A stretch of 64,000 bases of DNA from JACVRN01 sp036403815. GTDB taxonomy: Bacteria > Acidobacteriota > Blastocatellia > Pyrinomonadales > Pyrinomonadaceae. Positions 41,400 through 50,331 of the stretch are shown here, piece after piece. The notes under the pieces were generated by a model. It saw only the letters and a program-made list of their open reading frames with translations. It was not told the origin of the DNA and searched no databases. Position numbers and translations under genes: made by a program. How positions within the stretch are numbered: the stretch's first letter is position 1; each line of letters opens with the position of its first letter. The stretch covers positions 1 to 64,000 of the forward strand of contig DASWQH010000053.1 of the NCBI GenBank assembly GCA_036403815.1, in the 5' to 3' direction.

Positions 41400-41992
41400 G
41401 GTTGTTTACGTTCGGTCTGCCGCCCGGAGCTTGAATCCGAAGGCACCTGAGCGCCCGGCGTTTGACCCGCTTGCTGTTGCTGCTGTTGATTACTGCTCTG
41501 CGGCTTGACGGGCTTTATGCCATCTCGCGCGATTTTCTTGATCGCCTCTTCAATCGGAATGCTGACCAACCCATTCTCACGATCAACCCAGCCGTAATTT
41601 TTAAGCTGGTAATCCCAGACTTTGTTCACAGCCTTCCTCTCCGCCTGCGGCCCTTTCAGCTCAAGCTCCTTGTCTTCCTCTGTTAAGACAGGCGATTCAT
41701 CCTTGATCTTAAAGCCGGGCGCGCCCTGCAACTTGGGGTCAGGCGGAAGGCGCTCCTGTTCGGTGCGCGCCATCACGGGTCTATCGCCTTCGGCTGTCTT
41801 CGCCCACGATTCGAAGAGATTGAACATGCCTCTTAAAAGCAGCAGCGAGACGACGATGAGGCCAGCCAGAAACAGCACGAACCACAGGATGGCGCGCGTG
41901 TTGACATCGCTCACCTCATGCGTGATGTCAGGATTCCGTATGTCGGAAGCATCCGGCGTTTCGTGTATGCGCTCGTCGTGTCCTCTAGCCAA
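41396..41992 (-). CDS. Membrane-anchored protein of the act/cox operon (198 aa)
   Basis: A 198-residue protein with one N-terminal transmembrane helix (AILWFVLFLAGLIVVSLLLL, about residues 35-54) and a hydrophilic periplasmic region. LPPDPKLQGAP and KVWDYQLKNYGWVDRENGLVSIPIEEAI are reminiscent of small accessory proteins found beside Sco in ACIII operons. The tail is Gln/Pro/Ser-rich. Its position between actF and sco, with a 4-bp overlap with sco, ties it to oxidase assembly. Its function is not established. Confidence 0.8.
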   Translation of the reverse strand: MARGHDERIHETPDASDIRNPDITHEVSDVNTRAILWFVLFLAGLIVVSLLLLRGMFNLFESWAKTAEGDRPVMARTEQERLPPDPKLQGAPGFKIKDESPVLTEEDKELELKGPQAERKAVNKVWDYQLKNYGWVDRENGLVSIPIEEAIKKIARDGIKPVKPQSSNQQQQQQAGQTPGAQVPSDSSSGRQTERKQP

Positions 41993-42006
41993 AACTTGAA
42001 TACCTC

Positions 42007-43275
42007 CTAGATTTGCTCCGGTTGATCAATCCCCTGAAGCTTAGGCTCGTGATGACGCCCTTGCTCAAGCAGGTTCTCCATTCCACTGTCATTGAACGGC
42101 AAGAGCGTGCGTTGCCTTAGTTGATAAGCGAAGTACGCGAGCCACAAGCCCCCAAGACCAACGGGCGCGAGGGCATACATCCAGTAATTAAGAATGACGC
42201 CGAGCACGCCGCCCGGATGGACTTCCGATACGGGCGCAATCATCCAGAAGAGATCAACCAGCCGCGTAACTATCAGCAGCCCTGCAATGATAGAGAGCGT
42301 GCGCGCGTGCCGCTTCAAATTTCTTGAGAGCAGCAGGAAGAAGGGCACCGCGAAATGGAAGATGACGAGCACGAGACCTACGTACTGCCAGCCGCCGCGC
42401 AGTCTACGCAAATACCACGGAATCTCTTCCGGCAGGTTGCCGTACCAGATAAGCATGAATTGCGAGAAGCCGAAGTAAGCCCAGATCATGACGAAGGCCA
42501 GAAGGAGCTTGCCAAGATCATGAAAATGCAGCGGCGCGATGACGCCTGCGAGCGGCTTCCTGTTCGACAAAACGGAAGCCGTGATGATGACGAACGCAAA
42601 GGCGCTCAATCCCCATCCGACCATAATCAGCAGACCGAAGATTGTTGAGAACCATTCCGGCTCAAGCGACATTATCCAATCGACCGCGGCAAACGTGACC
42701 GTCAATCCGAAGAGCAAGATGCCGGGGCCGCTGATGCCCTGCATCCTTTTCCTTAAATTAGGATCGGCGGTTCTGTCCTGCTCAAGCGACCACCTGTTCA
42801 AAAGGAGCGCGAGCACTCCCCAGACCAGAAAGTAGAAGATGGTGCGCCCCAGGAAGAAGGGGACGTTCAGATAGGGCGCTTTGTGCGCGATTAATTCGCG
42901 ATGCGCTTCCGGAATCTCCGATAGAGGGTGCGCCCACTCGTATAGAGTTTTCATCCCTAAGATAATCGGAATGAAGAGCACTAGCATGAGGGGGATGACT
43001 CGCGTCGAGGCTTCCAGGATGCGGCGTATGACGAGTCCCCATCCTCCGCCCGAAAGATGATGCAGCATCAGTATGGAAAGGCTTCCGACCGATACTCCCG
43101 TCCAGAAGACGTAAGCCATCAGGTAGGAATGAAAGAATTGCTGAAGGCCAGTGCCATTATAGCTTTCCAGAGCGAATGCGCCGACGAGGCATAAAAGAAT
43201 GGCTACGATGCCGACGACGAGCGCTCGCATCTGAAGACGACTGGTGTCTACCGGAGTCGTGTACGAAGCATCCAT
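42007..43275 (-). CDS. actF: Alternative complex III subunit ActF (NrfD-like membrane protein)
   Basis: A 422-residue integral membrane subunit with ten predicted helices, homologous to ActC and to PsrC/NrfD quinol-binding subunits. Its helices include VGIVAILLCLVGAFALESY and ILLFGLTVTFAAVDWIMSLEP, the latter being typical of ActF. It is thought to take part in quinol binding or proton conduction in ACIII. It lies between actE and the 198-aa accessory gene in the conserved act order. Confidence 0.92.
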   Translation of the reverse strand: MDASYTTPVDTSRLQMRALVVGIVAILLCLVGAFALESYNGTGLQQFFHSYLMAYVFWTGVSVGSLSILMLHHLSGGGWGLVIRRILEASTRVIPLMLVLFIPIILGMKTLYEWAHPLSEIPEAHRELIAHKAPYLNVPFFLGRTIFYFLVWGVLALLLNRWSLEQDRTADPNLRKRMQGISGPGILLFGLTVTFAAVDWIMSLEPEWFSTIFGLLIMVGWGLSAFAFVIITASVLSNRKPLAGVIAPLHFHDLGKLLLAFVMIWAYFGFSQFMLIWYGNLPEEIPWYLRRLRGGWQYVGLVLVIFHFAVPFFLLLSRNLKRHARTLSIIAGLLIVTRLVDLFWMIAPVSEVHPGGVLGVILNYWMYALAPVGLGGLWLAYFAYQLRQRTLLPFNDSGMENLLEQGRHHEPKLQGIDQPEQI

Positions 43276-43280
43276 GACTT

Positions 43281-43865
43281 TTACTTTTGCCCTCCGGCTT
43301 CGAGCTTCTGGCGCGCGTCCGCTGGTATATCTGCAATCGGCGCTCGCTGGCTGAGCTGCAACGCGCGTATGTAAGCGACAATTGCCCAGCGGTCTTCCAC
43401 CGAAACTTGCGCTGCATAGTCCGGCATCGCGCCGAAGCCGTTCGTCATCACGTCAAAGAAGTGCCCGACGGGAGCTTCCAACAGTCGCTCGTTCGTCAGA
43501 GGCGGCGGCGCACGGAAACCTCTGCGCACAATCATGCCGTCGCCCTTTCCAGTCATGCCGTGACACGCCGCGCAGAAAGCATTGAAGCGATCCTGCCCGC
43601 GACGCAAGACCTGTTCGTTGACCTCTATGGGCATCGTGTCTATAAGCGGTGCCTGCGCGCCCGTGCCTGTCTTTCCAGTGTAGAGTGCCGAGTTCTCGCG
43701 AAGCCCCCCGCGCGCTACCGTCCCTTCGACGGGCGGGCGCGACGCCATCTTGTTATCGAATAACTCGCTCTTCTCGTAAGCCTCGTAGCGCGGCTGATCC
43801 TGCATGTCTTGACGGCAACCGGAGGAAATTAAAAATGCAAAAGTCAAAATGCAAAAAATAGACAT
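43281..43865 (-). CDS. actE: Alternative complex III subunit ActE (mono-haem cytochrome c)
   Basis: A 194-residue mono-haem cytochrome c. The haem site is CAACHGMTGKGDG, and an axial Met is probably in FGAMPDYAAQV. The N-terminus MSIFCILTFAFLISSGC is a lipoprotein-like signal with Cys17 as the likely lipidated residue, although the lipobox is not ideal. Strikingly, this signal is encoded by a heptad repeat arm (TTTTGCA units). An upstream in-frame start at 43949 would read the other arm and is less likely. ActE passes electrons to the oxidase. Confidence 0.88.
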   Translation of the reverse strand: MSIFCILTFAFLISSGCRQDMQDQPRYEAYEKSELFDNKMASRPPVEGTVARGGLRENSALYTGKTGTGAQAPLIDTMPIEVNEQVLRRGQDRFNAFCAACHGMTGKGDGMIVRRGFRAPPPLTNERLLEAPVGHFFDVMTNGFGAMPDYAAQVSVEDRWAIVAYIRALQLSQRAPIADIPADARQKLEAGGQK

Positions 43866-43938
43866 GCTGAGGATTGAAATACGCCCCGCTTCAGCCGTCT
43901 TTACTTTTGCCTTTTGCCTTTTTAAATTTGCATTCTTA
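43827..43938. repeat. Heptad-arm inverted repeat, TGCAAAA family, overlapping actE
   Basis: Arms 43827-43862 and 43904-43937 are complementary TGCAAAA/GTCAAAA/GGCAAAA tracts around a loop of about 40 bp. On the minus strand the downstream arm lies within the actE coding region and supplies its hydrophobic signal peptide. The element is inside the act operon between actD and actE. Confidence 0.85.
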
Positions 43939-44481
43939 AGTCTCAACATCGGTCACCTCGTATGGGTTCAAGCTCTGCAAAAAGCGCATGGTCTCATCAT
44001 GATTGAACTTGGGGTCGTGGGCTTCTATGACCAGAAAGAAGCGGTCACGCGTCGCCAGCGCAAAGCGCGGATTGTTGAAGACCGGATGATACGGCTGCGG
44101 CAGCTTGTTCAGAGCGAGCATGCCGAAGACTGCCGCAAAGGCTGCGGCCAGGATAGTGCATTCAAAGGTAATCGGAATAAAAGCAGGCCAGCTATGCAGG
44201 GGCTTCCCGCCGATGTTGAGCGGGTAATAAAAGACGTGAACGAAGTACTGCAAGAAATAGCCGCCCAGCCCGCCCAGGATGCCTCCGATGAGCACAATCA
44301 AAGGCAGTATCGTTCTATGAAAGCCTATTGCCTCCGACAGCTCTTCAATCGGGTACGGCGAATAAGCATTGATGCGCCTGTACCCTTCTTCGTAAGTGCG
44401 GCGCGCCGCCGCCACCACATCCGTAGGGTCTTCAAACTCGGCCATCAAGCCATATAGCTGCGGTATCTTTGGTCTCTTCAT
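43936..44481 (-). CDS. actD: Alternative complex III subunit ActD (DUF3341)
   Basis: A 181-residue membrane subunit with two helices (ILPLIVLIGGILGGLGGYFL and FECTILAAAFAAVFGMLAL). The N-terminus YGLMAEFEDPTDVVAAAR is the DUF3341 signature. It is a structural subunit of ACIII without cofactors. It is flanked by heptad repeats on both sides within the operon: copy TGCAGAA upstream and TGCAAAA downstream. Confidence 0.93.
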   Translation of the reverse strand: MKRPKIPQLYGLMAEFEDPTDVVAAARRTYEEGYRRINAYSPYPIEELSEAIGFHRTILPLIVLIGGILGGLGGYFLQYFVHVFYYPLNIGGKPLHSWPAFIPITFECTILAAAFAAVFGMLALNKLPQPYHPVFNNPRFALATRDRFFLVIEAHDPKFNHDETMRFLQSLNPYEVTDVET

Positions 44482-44566
44482 AAATGCAGAAGTCAGAATG
44501 CAGAATGATGAATGAAAAGAAGATTCAAGTTGAATGCTCTTTCTTTAATTCATCATTCTGCATTTA
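44482..44566. repeat. Heptad-arm inverted repeat, TGCAGAA family, copy 3 (asymmetric)
   Basis: Left arm 44482-44513 has TGCAGAA, GTCAGAA and TGATGAA units. The right arm 44546-44565 is shorter. It lies between actC and actD, abutting the actD start, and is therefore transcribed with the operon. Confidence 0.8.
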
Positions 44567-44575
44567 TCCTTTCCC

Positions 44576-45970
44576 TCATGCTTCTTCCTCCCTCACTTCG
44601 GCCTGCGGCAGGATCGTGCGCATCTCGAAGATGGAGATCATGGGCAGGAAGCGTATGAAGAGGAGCAGGAGCGTGAAGAACAGTCCGATAGTTCCTATGA
44701 ACATCGCCCAATCCCAAACGGTAGGCGCGTACATGCCCCACGACGAGGGCAGAAAATCTCTATGCAGGCTGATTGGGATAATGATGAAGCGCTCCAGCCA
44801 CATGCCTATGCTGACGATGAACGAGATAATCCAGATAGCCATATTGTTGTGGCGAATCTTTCTAGACCAGAGAAGCTGCGGCGCGATTACGTTGCAGAAA
44901 AGCAGCGCGTAGTAAGTCCACTTGTACGGCCCCCAGAAGCGGTTGTAAACCATATACTGGTCGAAAACGTTGCCGCTGTACCACGCTATAAAGGTCTCCA
45001 TCATGTAGCCGTATGCGACGATGAGGCCGGTCGCCAGCATGACCTTAGACATATTGCGCAGGTGGCGACCCGTGATGAAATCCTCAAGGTTGTATAATTT
45101 TCTGATTGGGATGGTCAGCAACAAGACCATAGCGAAGCCCGCGTAGATTGCGCCCGCAACGAAGTAGGGCGGGAAGATGGTCGCGTGCCAGCCGGGAATC
45201 AAAGAGACTGCGAAGTCGAAGCTGACGATGGTGTGAACAGATAGCACTAAGGGCGTAGCGAGTCCGGCCAGCAGCAGATAGGTCGTCTCGTACCTGAACC
45301 AGTGGCGCGCACTTCCTCTCCAGCCCAGCGCGAGACCGCCGTAGACGACCTGAAAGAAGCGGCTCTTGGCGCGGTCGCGCAAGGTTGCGAAGTCAGGAAT
45401 CAAGCCTATGAACCAGAAGAGAGCCGAGACCGTGCCGTAGGTCGAGACCGCGAACACGTCCCACATTAAGGGGCTGCGAAACTGCGGCTGAATGCCCATC
45501 GTGTTCGGGTAAGGGAAGAGCCAGTAGGCGAGCCACGGTCTTCCTGTGTGCAGCAATGGATAAAGTCCGGCGCAGGCTACTGCAAAGAGCGTCATCGCTT
45601 CCGCGAAGCGGTTGATAGAGGTGCGCCACGTTTGGCGTAGCAGGAGCAGGATGGCCGAAATCAGGGTTCCGGCGTGGCCTATGCCGATCCACCAGACGAA
45701 ATTGATGATGTCGAATGACCAGCCGACGGGCTGATTGTTTCCCCAGATGCCTATGCCGGTTAAGACCAGATGGGTGATGGTGACCATCAAGACCATCGTG
45801 ACGAGAAACGCTATGGAGAAGCCGAAGAACCATGCGGGCGGCGTTCGCCGCTTGAGGACAATCGCGCTGATCTTGTCTGTGACCGTGCCGAAATCGTGAC
45901 CCGGCTCGATGACAGGAGCGGTGATGTGCATGCGCATGTCGTCATGCGGCTCGTCTACTCTTTGAGACAT
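44576..45970 (-). CDS. actC: Alternative complex III subunit ActC (NrfD/PsrC-like)
   Basis: A 464-residue membrane subunit with ten predicted helices, related to the quinol-interacting PsrC/NrfD proteins; it provides the likely quinol site of ACIII beside ActB. Typical stretches are NFVWWIGIGHAGTLISAILLL, LLHTGRPWLAYWLFPYPN, and SFDFAVSLIPGWHATIFPPYFVAGAI. It begins 4 bp after actB. Confidence 0.95.
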   Translation of the reverse strand: MSQRVDEPHDDMRMHITAPVIEPGHDFGTVTDKISAIVLKRRTPPAWFFGFSIAFLVTMVLMVTITHLVLTGIGIWGNNQPVGWSFDIINFVWWIGIGHAGTLISAILLLLRQTWRTSINRFAEAMTLFAVACAGLYPLLHTGRPWLAYWLFPYPNTMGIQPQFRSPLMWDVFAVSTYGTVSALFWFIGLIPDFATLRDRAKSRFFQVVYGGLALGWRGSARHWFRYETTYLLLAGLATPLVLSVHTIVSFDFAVSLIPGWHATIFPPYFVAGAIYAGFAMVLLLTIPIRKLYNLEDFITGRHLRNMSKVMLATGLIVAYGYMMETFIAWYSGNVFDQYMVYNRFWGPYKWTYYALLFCNVIAPQLLWSRKIRHNNMAIWIISFIVSIGMWLERFIIIPISLHRDFLPSSWGMYAPTVWDWAMFIGTIGLFFTLLLLFIRFLPMISIFEMRTILPQAEVREEEA

Positions 45971-45974
45971 AATC

Positions 45975-48900
45975 TCAGTGCTCTCCCTCGCCCTTCGTTT
46001 CGCCCATCAACGTCTTCGGCCCAATCTCCGGGTTTATGTTGCGTATGGCTGCAAGGTAAGTGGTGCGCGGGCGCGTGTTCAAATCAGCGAGCAAGCCGTA
46101 TTCGCGCTCCTGCGCTTTCAGCTTCGACACGCGACTTGCGGGGTCGTTGATATTGCCGAAGACGATGGCCTCCGCCGGACATGCTCCCTGACAGGCCGTG
46201 ACGATTTCGCCGTCGCGCACCGTGCGGTTCTCTTTCTCGGATTCAATCTTGGCCGACTGTATGCGCTGCACGCAGTAGGTGCATTTCTCCATCACGCCGC
46301 GCGAGCGTATAGAGACTTCCGGGTTACGCATCAGTTTGTAAGTCGGCGTGTTGAAATCCTGGAAGAGCAGGAAGTTGAAGCGGCGTACCTTGTAGGGACA
46401 GTTGTTAGAGCAATAGCGCGTGCCGACACAGCGGTTATAAACCATGTCGTTCAAGCCTTCGGCGCTATGAACGGTGGCGGCCACCGGACAGACAGGCTCG
46501 CACGGCGCGTTCTCGCAGTGCATACAGGGGACGGGCTGGAAGAAGGTGCGCGGGTTCGCTTCTTCGCCCTTGTAGTAGCTGTCCACACGGAGCCAGTGCA
46601 TCTCTCGGCTGCGCAAGACCTGCTCTTTGCCTACTACTGGGATGTTGTTTTCAGACTGGCAGGCGACCACGCAGGCGTTACAGCCGATGCAGGTCGAAAT
46701 ATCAATCGCCATGCCCCAAGCGTAACCCTTCGAGTAATCGTAGTTCTCATACATTGTGTTATCGCGTTTGGGTTCCTGCTCATCTTCCGGCGCGAGGCTG
46801 GGGTCTTTCTTGTAATCTTCGAGCGTCCCGGCGCGCACAATATCGCGGTTCTCCATCAGGTGATGAAGCTGTGTGGTGGCAACCTGATATGTGTCGGCGG
46901 TCTTGTCGAGCCTTAATCCCACACCAGACCAGAGCGCATTTGAAGTACGAAGCGCATAGGCATTCTCGAAGTTCTGTGCGGCACTCTTTTCCGTTGTTCC
47001 CGCGCGGCCTGCGCGCCAGCGACCATAGCCTAGATGAACCGTGACGGTGTTATCGGGCTGTCCCGGCAGCACCCAGACGGGAAAAGGCACTGTGCGATTC
47101 TGGAAAGTAAGATTAACTACCGTTTGGTGCCACTCGCCGCCCTTCCAGCCCAGATCATTCTCAAGGCCAAGCCGTCTGGCTGTGGCCGGACTTATCAAAG
47201 CCGCCGCATCCCAGGTGATTTTCGTGATTGGCTTCGGCAATTCCTGAAGCCAGCCGTTGTTGGCAAAGCGCCCGTCGTAGATGCTGGGGTCTGCGCGAAA
47301 CACTATCTCCAGGTCATTCGGATTGGCGGAAGGTTGCGGCGGCACATTGTCCCAGTTGCCCGCGAGCGAAACCGTTTTGACAGGAAGCGTGGTGTTCGCA
47401 ATCAAGCCGTCGTGAAGCGCCTTGCGCCACTGCTGCTCGAAATCGCCTGCGGCGGCTGTGGCCGCGCCCTGCGCCGTAGTTGTAGTTTGCGACGATGCAA
47501 CGCCCTGCGTTGTGTTCGACGAAGCGGCGGGCATTGCTTGATTGTTTGTTGTCTGATTGCCTGTCGCTCGATTGCCTGTGGCTTGAGTATTTGTCGCACG
47601 GCTGTTTGTCGTCTGATTGTTCGCGGCTGCGGCCTGTCCGCCCTGCCCTGTGTTCTGCGCGGCGGGCGTCGTGTTCTGATTTACTGTTGCCGCTTGTTGA
47701 GCCGAAGCCGTGCGCTGTCCGGTGCCGAGCGCAGTGGTTGTGCGCAAAGCCCCACCGCCCGCGCCAATCTTTCCCTGCCAGAAAGCGCGCACAATCTCAT
47801 AGCCGGTGCGCTCCGGTTGCTGTGTGAAAGCGGCCAGAAACTCTATGGGCGATTTCGTGCCGCGATACAGCGGAGCGATGAGCGGTTGAACTATAGAAAC
47901 CGTGCCGTCAAACGCTCGTGCGTCGCCCCACGATTCCAGGTAATGCGATTCAGGCACGTGCCAGTGGCAGAGCGCAGACGTTTCATCATCATAAAGGCTC
48001 AGGTGAATGCGGAGCTTTGCCTTCTCCATGCTCGCACGGAATTGTAGGTCAGCCGGTGCGTTATAGACTGGATTGCCGCCAACCATGACGAGCATGTCCA
48101 CCTGGCTGTTATTCATCTCCTGAACCAGCGTGCGCAAATCGTTGATGGAATCGAGCGCAGTCGCCTCCTGTCCCGGCGGACGAAATTCGAGCGGCTCCGT
48201 GTAGACGACCGTGTTGCCCACACTGCCCAGCTTCTGATTCATGGCGTGCGCGAGCGCATGTATGACGAGCGCTTGCTCATCTCCCGGAATAACGAGCGCC
48301 GCGCTTCCGGCCTGTTGAAGGTCGCGCGCGATGGCGTCGATTATACTTGCAGAAATCGAAGCGGGTGCCGCAGCGCTTCCAGCCATAGTCACGCCTAGCT
48401 TTGCTGCGACAGCACGCGCGAAGCCTTCAAGCTCCGAGGGACGCAGAGGCCAGCGATGATCTGCGGACGCGCCCGTGTTTGTAGGCGTGGATTCGACGGC
48501 GTAGAAGCGGTTCATGGAGCCTGCGCCGCCTTCGCCTTCCGCGCGCCGACGCGCAGCAAACTGCCGCGCATAGCGCAAGCTAGCAGGGCCGCACGCCAGA
48601 AAATCAGCGTCGAGTCCCAGAATGCGGGAGGCTTTCTCGAAGTTGTAGATGACGTTGACCGGCTGGCCGAAGGCTTGAAACGCGCCCGTGTTCGCCTGAG
48701 CGCGACCGACAGGCTCGTATTGATACCATCGCGCCTGCGGAAAATCTTTGAGGATGTCCATTATCTGCGCGGCGAGCGTGGGCGACGTGATGGCTTCCGT
48801 CAGAAACCTTAGACCTGCTCCCTGCTTCGGGCGTTGATTATCGAGTACCTCTCTGACTGCTCCAAGGAAAGCAGACCACGTGCGAATCTCTCCGCGAAAG

Positions 48901-49391
48901 TTCAAAACCTGCGAGCGATCCGGATCATAAAGACCGAGTATAGAGGCTTGAGAATAGGCATCCGATGCGCCGAGGCTGGCCGGGTGCAGGTCGTTGCCTT
49001 CTATCTTGGTCGGGCGGCCTTCGTTGCTGCGTACCAGAAGCCCCGTCGCAGCGCCGCCCAAGGACATGGCTGTCGCGTAGAAGGAGGGCTTGCCCGGCGT
49101 GTAGCCTTCGGGCTGGCGTACAAAGGGGACTATCGTCTCGGTCGGCTGGTAAGCGCAGGCCGAAAGCCCCGCGAGCGCGAAACTCGCGCCCATGAGCTTG
49201 ATGAAGGTGCGGCGATTAACCGAGTCGTCCCAGTCTTCGGCAGCGTGCGGGTATTCGCGCTCGACCAACTCCTGAAACTCGTCGGAATCGGCCAACTCAT
49301 CCAGATTCCGCCAGTACTCTCTGCCGCGTGTCTTCAGCAAGCGGTCGCGTAGCAAAGCGAAACTTTTTTGCCTGTCTTCAGTGGACATCAA
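45975..49391 (-). CDS. actB: Alternative complex III subunit ActB (Fe-S molybdopterin-like)
   Basis: A large 1138-residue periplasmic subunit. A Tat-like signal lies near residues 62-84 (RRTFIKLMGASFALAGLSAC). The first about 850 residues resemble the molybdopterin oxidoreductase fold, which in ACIII lacks the cofactor. The C-terminal part has ferredoxin-type clusters: CIGCNACVVACQ, CMHCENAPCEPVCP, CVGTRYCSNNCP and CTYCVQRI ... CQGACP. It relays electrons from quinol to the haems. A low-complexity Thr/Asn/Gln/Ala segment of about 100 residues (about 545-650) interrupts the molybdopterin-like part and is atypical. Confidence 0.95.
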   Translation of the reverse strand: MMSTEDRQKSFALLRDRLLKTRGREYWRNLDELADSDEFQELVEREYPHAAEDWDDSVNRRTFIKLMGASFALAGLSACAYQPTETIVPFVRQPEGYTPGKPSFYATAMSLGGAATGLLVRSNEGRPTKIEGNDLHPASLGASDAYSQASILGLYDPDRSQVLNFRGEIRTWSAFLGAVREVLDNQRPKQGAGLRFLTEAITSPTLAAQIMDILKDFPQARWYQYEPVGRAQANTGAFQAFGQPVNVIYNFEKASRILGLDADFLACGPASLRYARQFAARRRAEGEGGAGSMNRFYAVESTPTNTGASADHRWPLRPSELEGFARAVAAKLGVTMAGSAAAPASISASIIDAIARDLQQAGSAALVIPGDEQALVIHALAHAMNQKLGSVGNTVVYTEPLEFRPPGQEATALDSINDLRTLVQEMNNSQVDMLVMVGGNPVYNAPADLQFRASMEKAKLRIHLSLYDDETSALCHWHVPESHYLESWGDARAFDGTVSIVQPLIAPLYRGTKSPIEFLAAFTQQPERTGYEIVRAFWQGKIGAGGGALRTTTALGTGQRTASAQQAATVNQNTTPAAQNTGQGGQAAAANNQTTNSRATNTQATGNRATGNQTTNNQAMPAASSNTTQGVASSQTTTTAQGAATAAAGDFEQQWRKALHDGLIANTTLPVKTVSLAGNWDNVPPQPSANPNDLEIVFRADPSIYDGRFANNGWLQELPKPITKITWDAAALISPATARRLGLENDLGWKGGEWHQTVVNLTFQNRTVPFPVWVLPGQPDNTVTVHLGYGRWRAGRAGTTEKSAAQNFENAYALRTSNALWSGVGLRLDKTADTYQVATTQLHHLMENRDIVRAGTLEDYKKDPSLAPEDEQEPKRDNTMYENYDYSKGYAWGMAIDISTCIGCNACVVACQSENNIPVVGKEQVLRSREMHWLRVDSYYKGEEANPRTFFQPVPCMHCENAPCEPVCPVAATVHSAEGLNDMVYNRCVGTRYCSNNCPYKVRRFNFLLFQDFNTPTYKLMRNPEVSIRSRGVMEKCTYCVQRIQSAKIESEKENRTVRDGEIVTACQGACPAEAIVFGNINDPASRVSKLKAQEREYGLLADLNTRPRTTYLAAIRNINPEIGPKTLMGETKGEGEH

Positions 49392-49404
49392 CGTTTTCCT
49401 GATT

Positions 49405-50115
49405 CTATCTGTGGCACGTAGAGCAACTGGTCAAGACGGCTGTGCTCTTGATGTTATAAGTTTTTGCGAGCTGCGCTCCGGCTTCCGCCTGATTGACGGG
49501 AGCCTGCCACTGCATATTGAAAATCTGATCTTTAGGTCGAAGGACGGCCTCCGGGTTTCTATGACACTGCAAGCACCACTCCATCTGAAGGGACGCGACC
49601 TGATACATTAGCGGCATGTAGTCCACAGCCCCGTGGCACGTGGAGCAGCCGACGCCCTTGTTGACGTGAATACTGTGATTGAAATAGACGAAGTCCGGCA
49701 GGTCGTGGACTCTAACCCACTCTATGGGTGTGTCGTCGCGGAATGATGCGCGCACAGGCTCAAGGTAAGGACTGTTAGCCCAGATTTGCGAGTGGCAGTT
49801 CATACACGTCTTGGTCGAGGGCATCCCGGCTGAAGCCGCAGTCTCGACCGTCGTGTGACAGTAGCGGCAATCAATGCCGTCGTCGCCGACGTGATGCTTG
49901 TGGCTGAACTGTACTGGCTGCGGGCGCGCTATGTATGCCTGCGTGTAGTAGCTGGAGCGATTGAATTCCGCAATCAGAAAGAGCAATGCGGCCCCTATAA
50001 AGACGGCACCGAAGATGCTCACCTTGGCGATGGTGTTAGTGCTCTGATGAAATATTTGGGGCACGGCGCGGACAGTCTCCGTCTCAAGGAATTTCGAGCG
50101 AGGGAAATCTTTCAC
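49405..50115 (-). CDS. actA: Alternative complex III subunit ActA (pentahaem cytochrome c)
   Basis: A 236-residue membrane-anchored multihaem cytochrome c. One N-terminal helix (VSIFGAVFIGAALLFLIAEF) precedes five CxxCH sites: CRYCH, CMNCH, CSTCH, CLQCH and CSTCH, the last at the very C-terminus. It accepts electrons from ActB. It is the first gene of the act/cox operon. The -35/-10 promoter at 50332-50359 lies about 215 bp upstream of the ATG. Confidence 0.95.
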   Translation of the reverse strand: MKDFPRSKFLETETVRAVPQIFHQSTNTIAKVSIFGAVFIGAALLFLIAEFNRSSYYTQAYIARPQPVQFSHKHHVGDDGIDCRYCHTTVETAASAGMPSTKTCMNCHSQIWANSPYLEPVRASFRDDTPIEWVRVHDLPDFVYFNHSIHVNKGVGCSTCHGAVDYMPLMYQVASLQMEWCLQCHRNPEAVLRPKDQIFNMQWQAPVNQAEAGAQLAKTYNIKSTAVLTSCSTCHR

Positions 50116-50331
50116 TTACCCTCAGCCGACCACTGCCGCCATTGAAGCGACCGCAGGGAGACACAAGACTACCCCTCAACTTCAGCGTCGCTCGCGGCGG
50201 TTTATACACCCACACGGGAACTGCTGTCCGCTTCTCTTCGGAGCACCTGTGGCTCGCCAGCCCGGAAGAAAAATACGCCTCCCGGCTCACGGTCATCTCG
50301 GTGGGTTCATTCTGTCAGTGCAGTAGGTGCG

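Noticed and set aside
45978..46916. 312-residue plus-strand frame
   Set aside because: Antisense to the Fe-S part of actB; no domain, composition typical of a shadow frame.
47034..48047. 337-residue open frame on the plus strand
   Set aside because: It lies antisense to actB in a GC-rich region. The product has no recognisable domain and is Arg/Cys-rich, as expected for a shadow frame, while actB on the other strand is a clear ACIII subunit.
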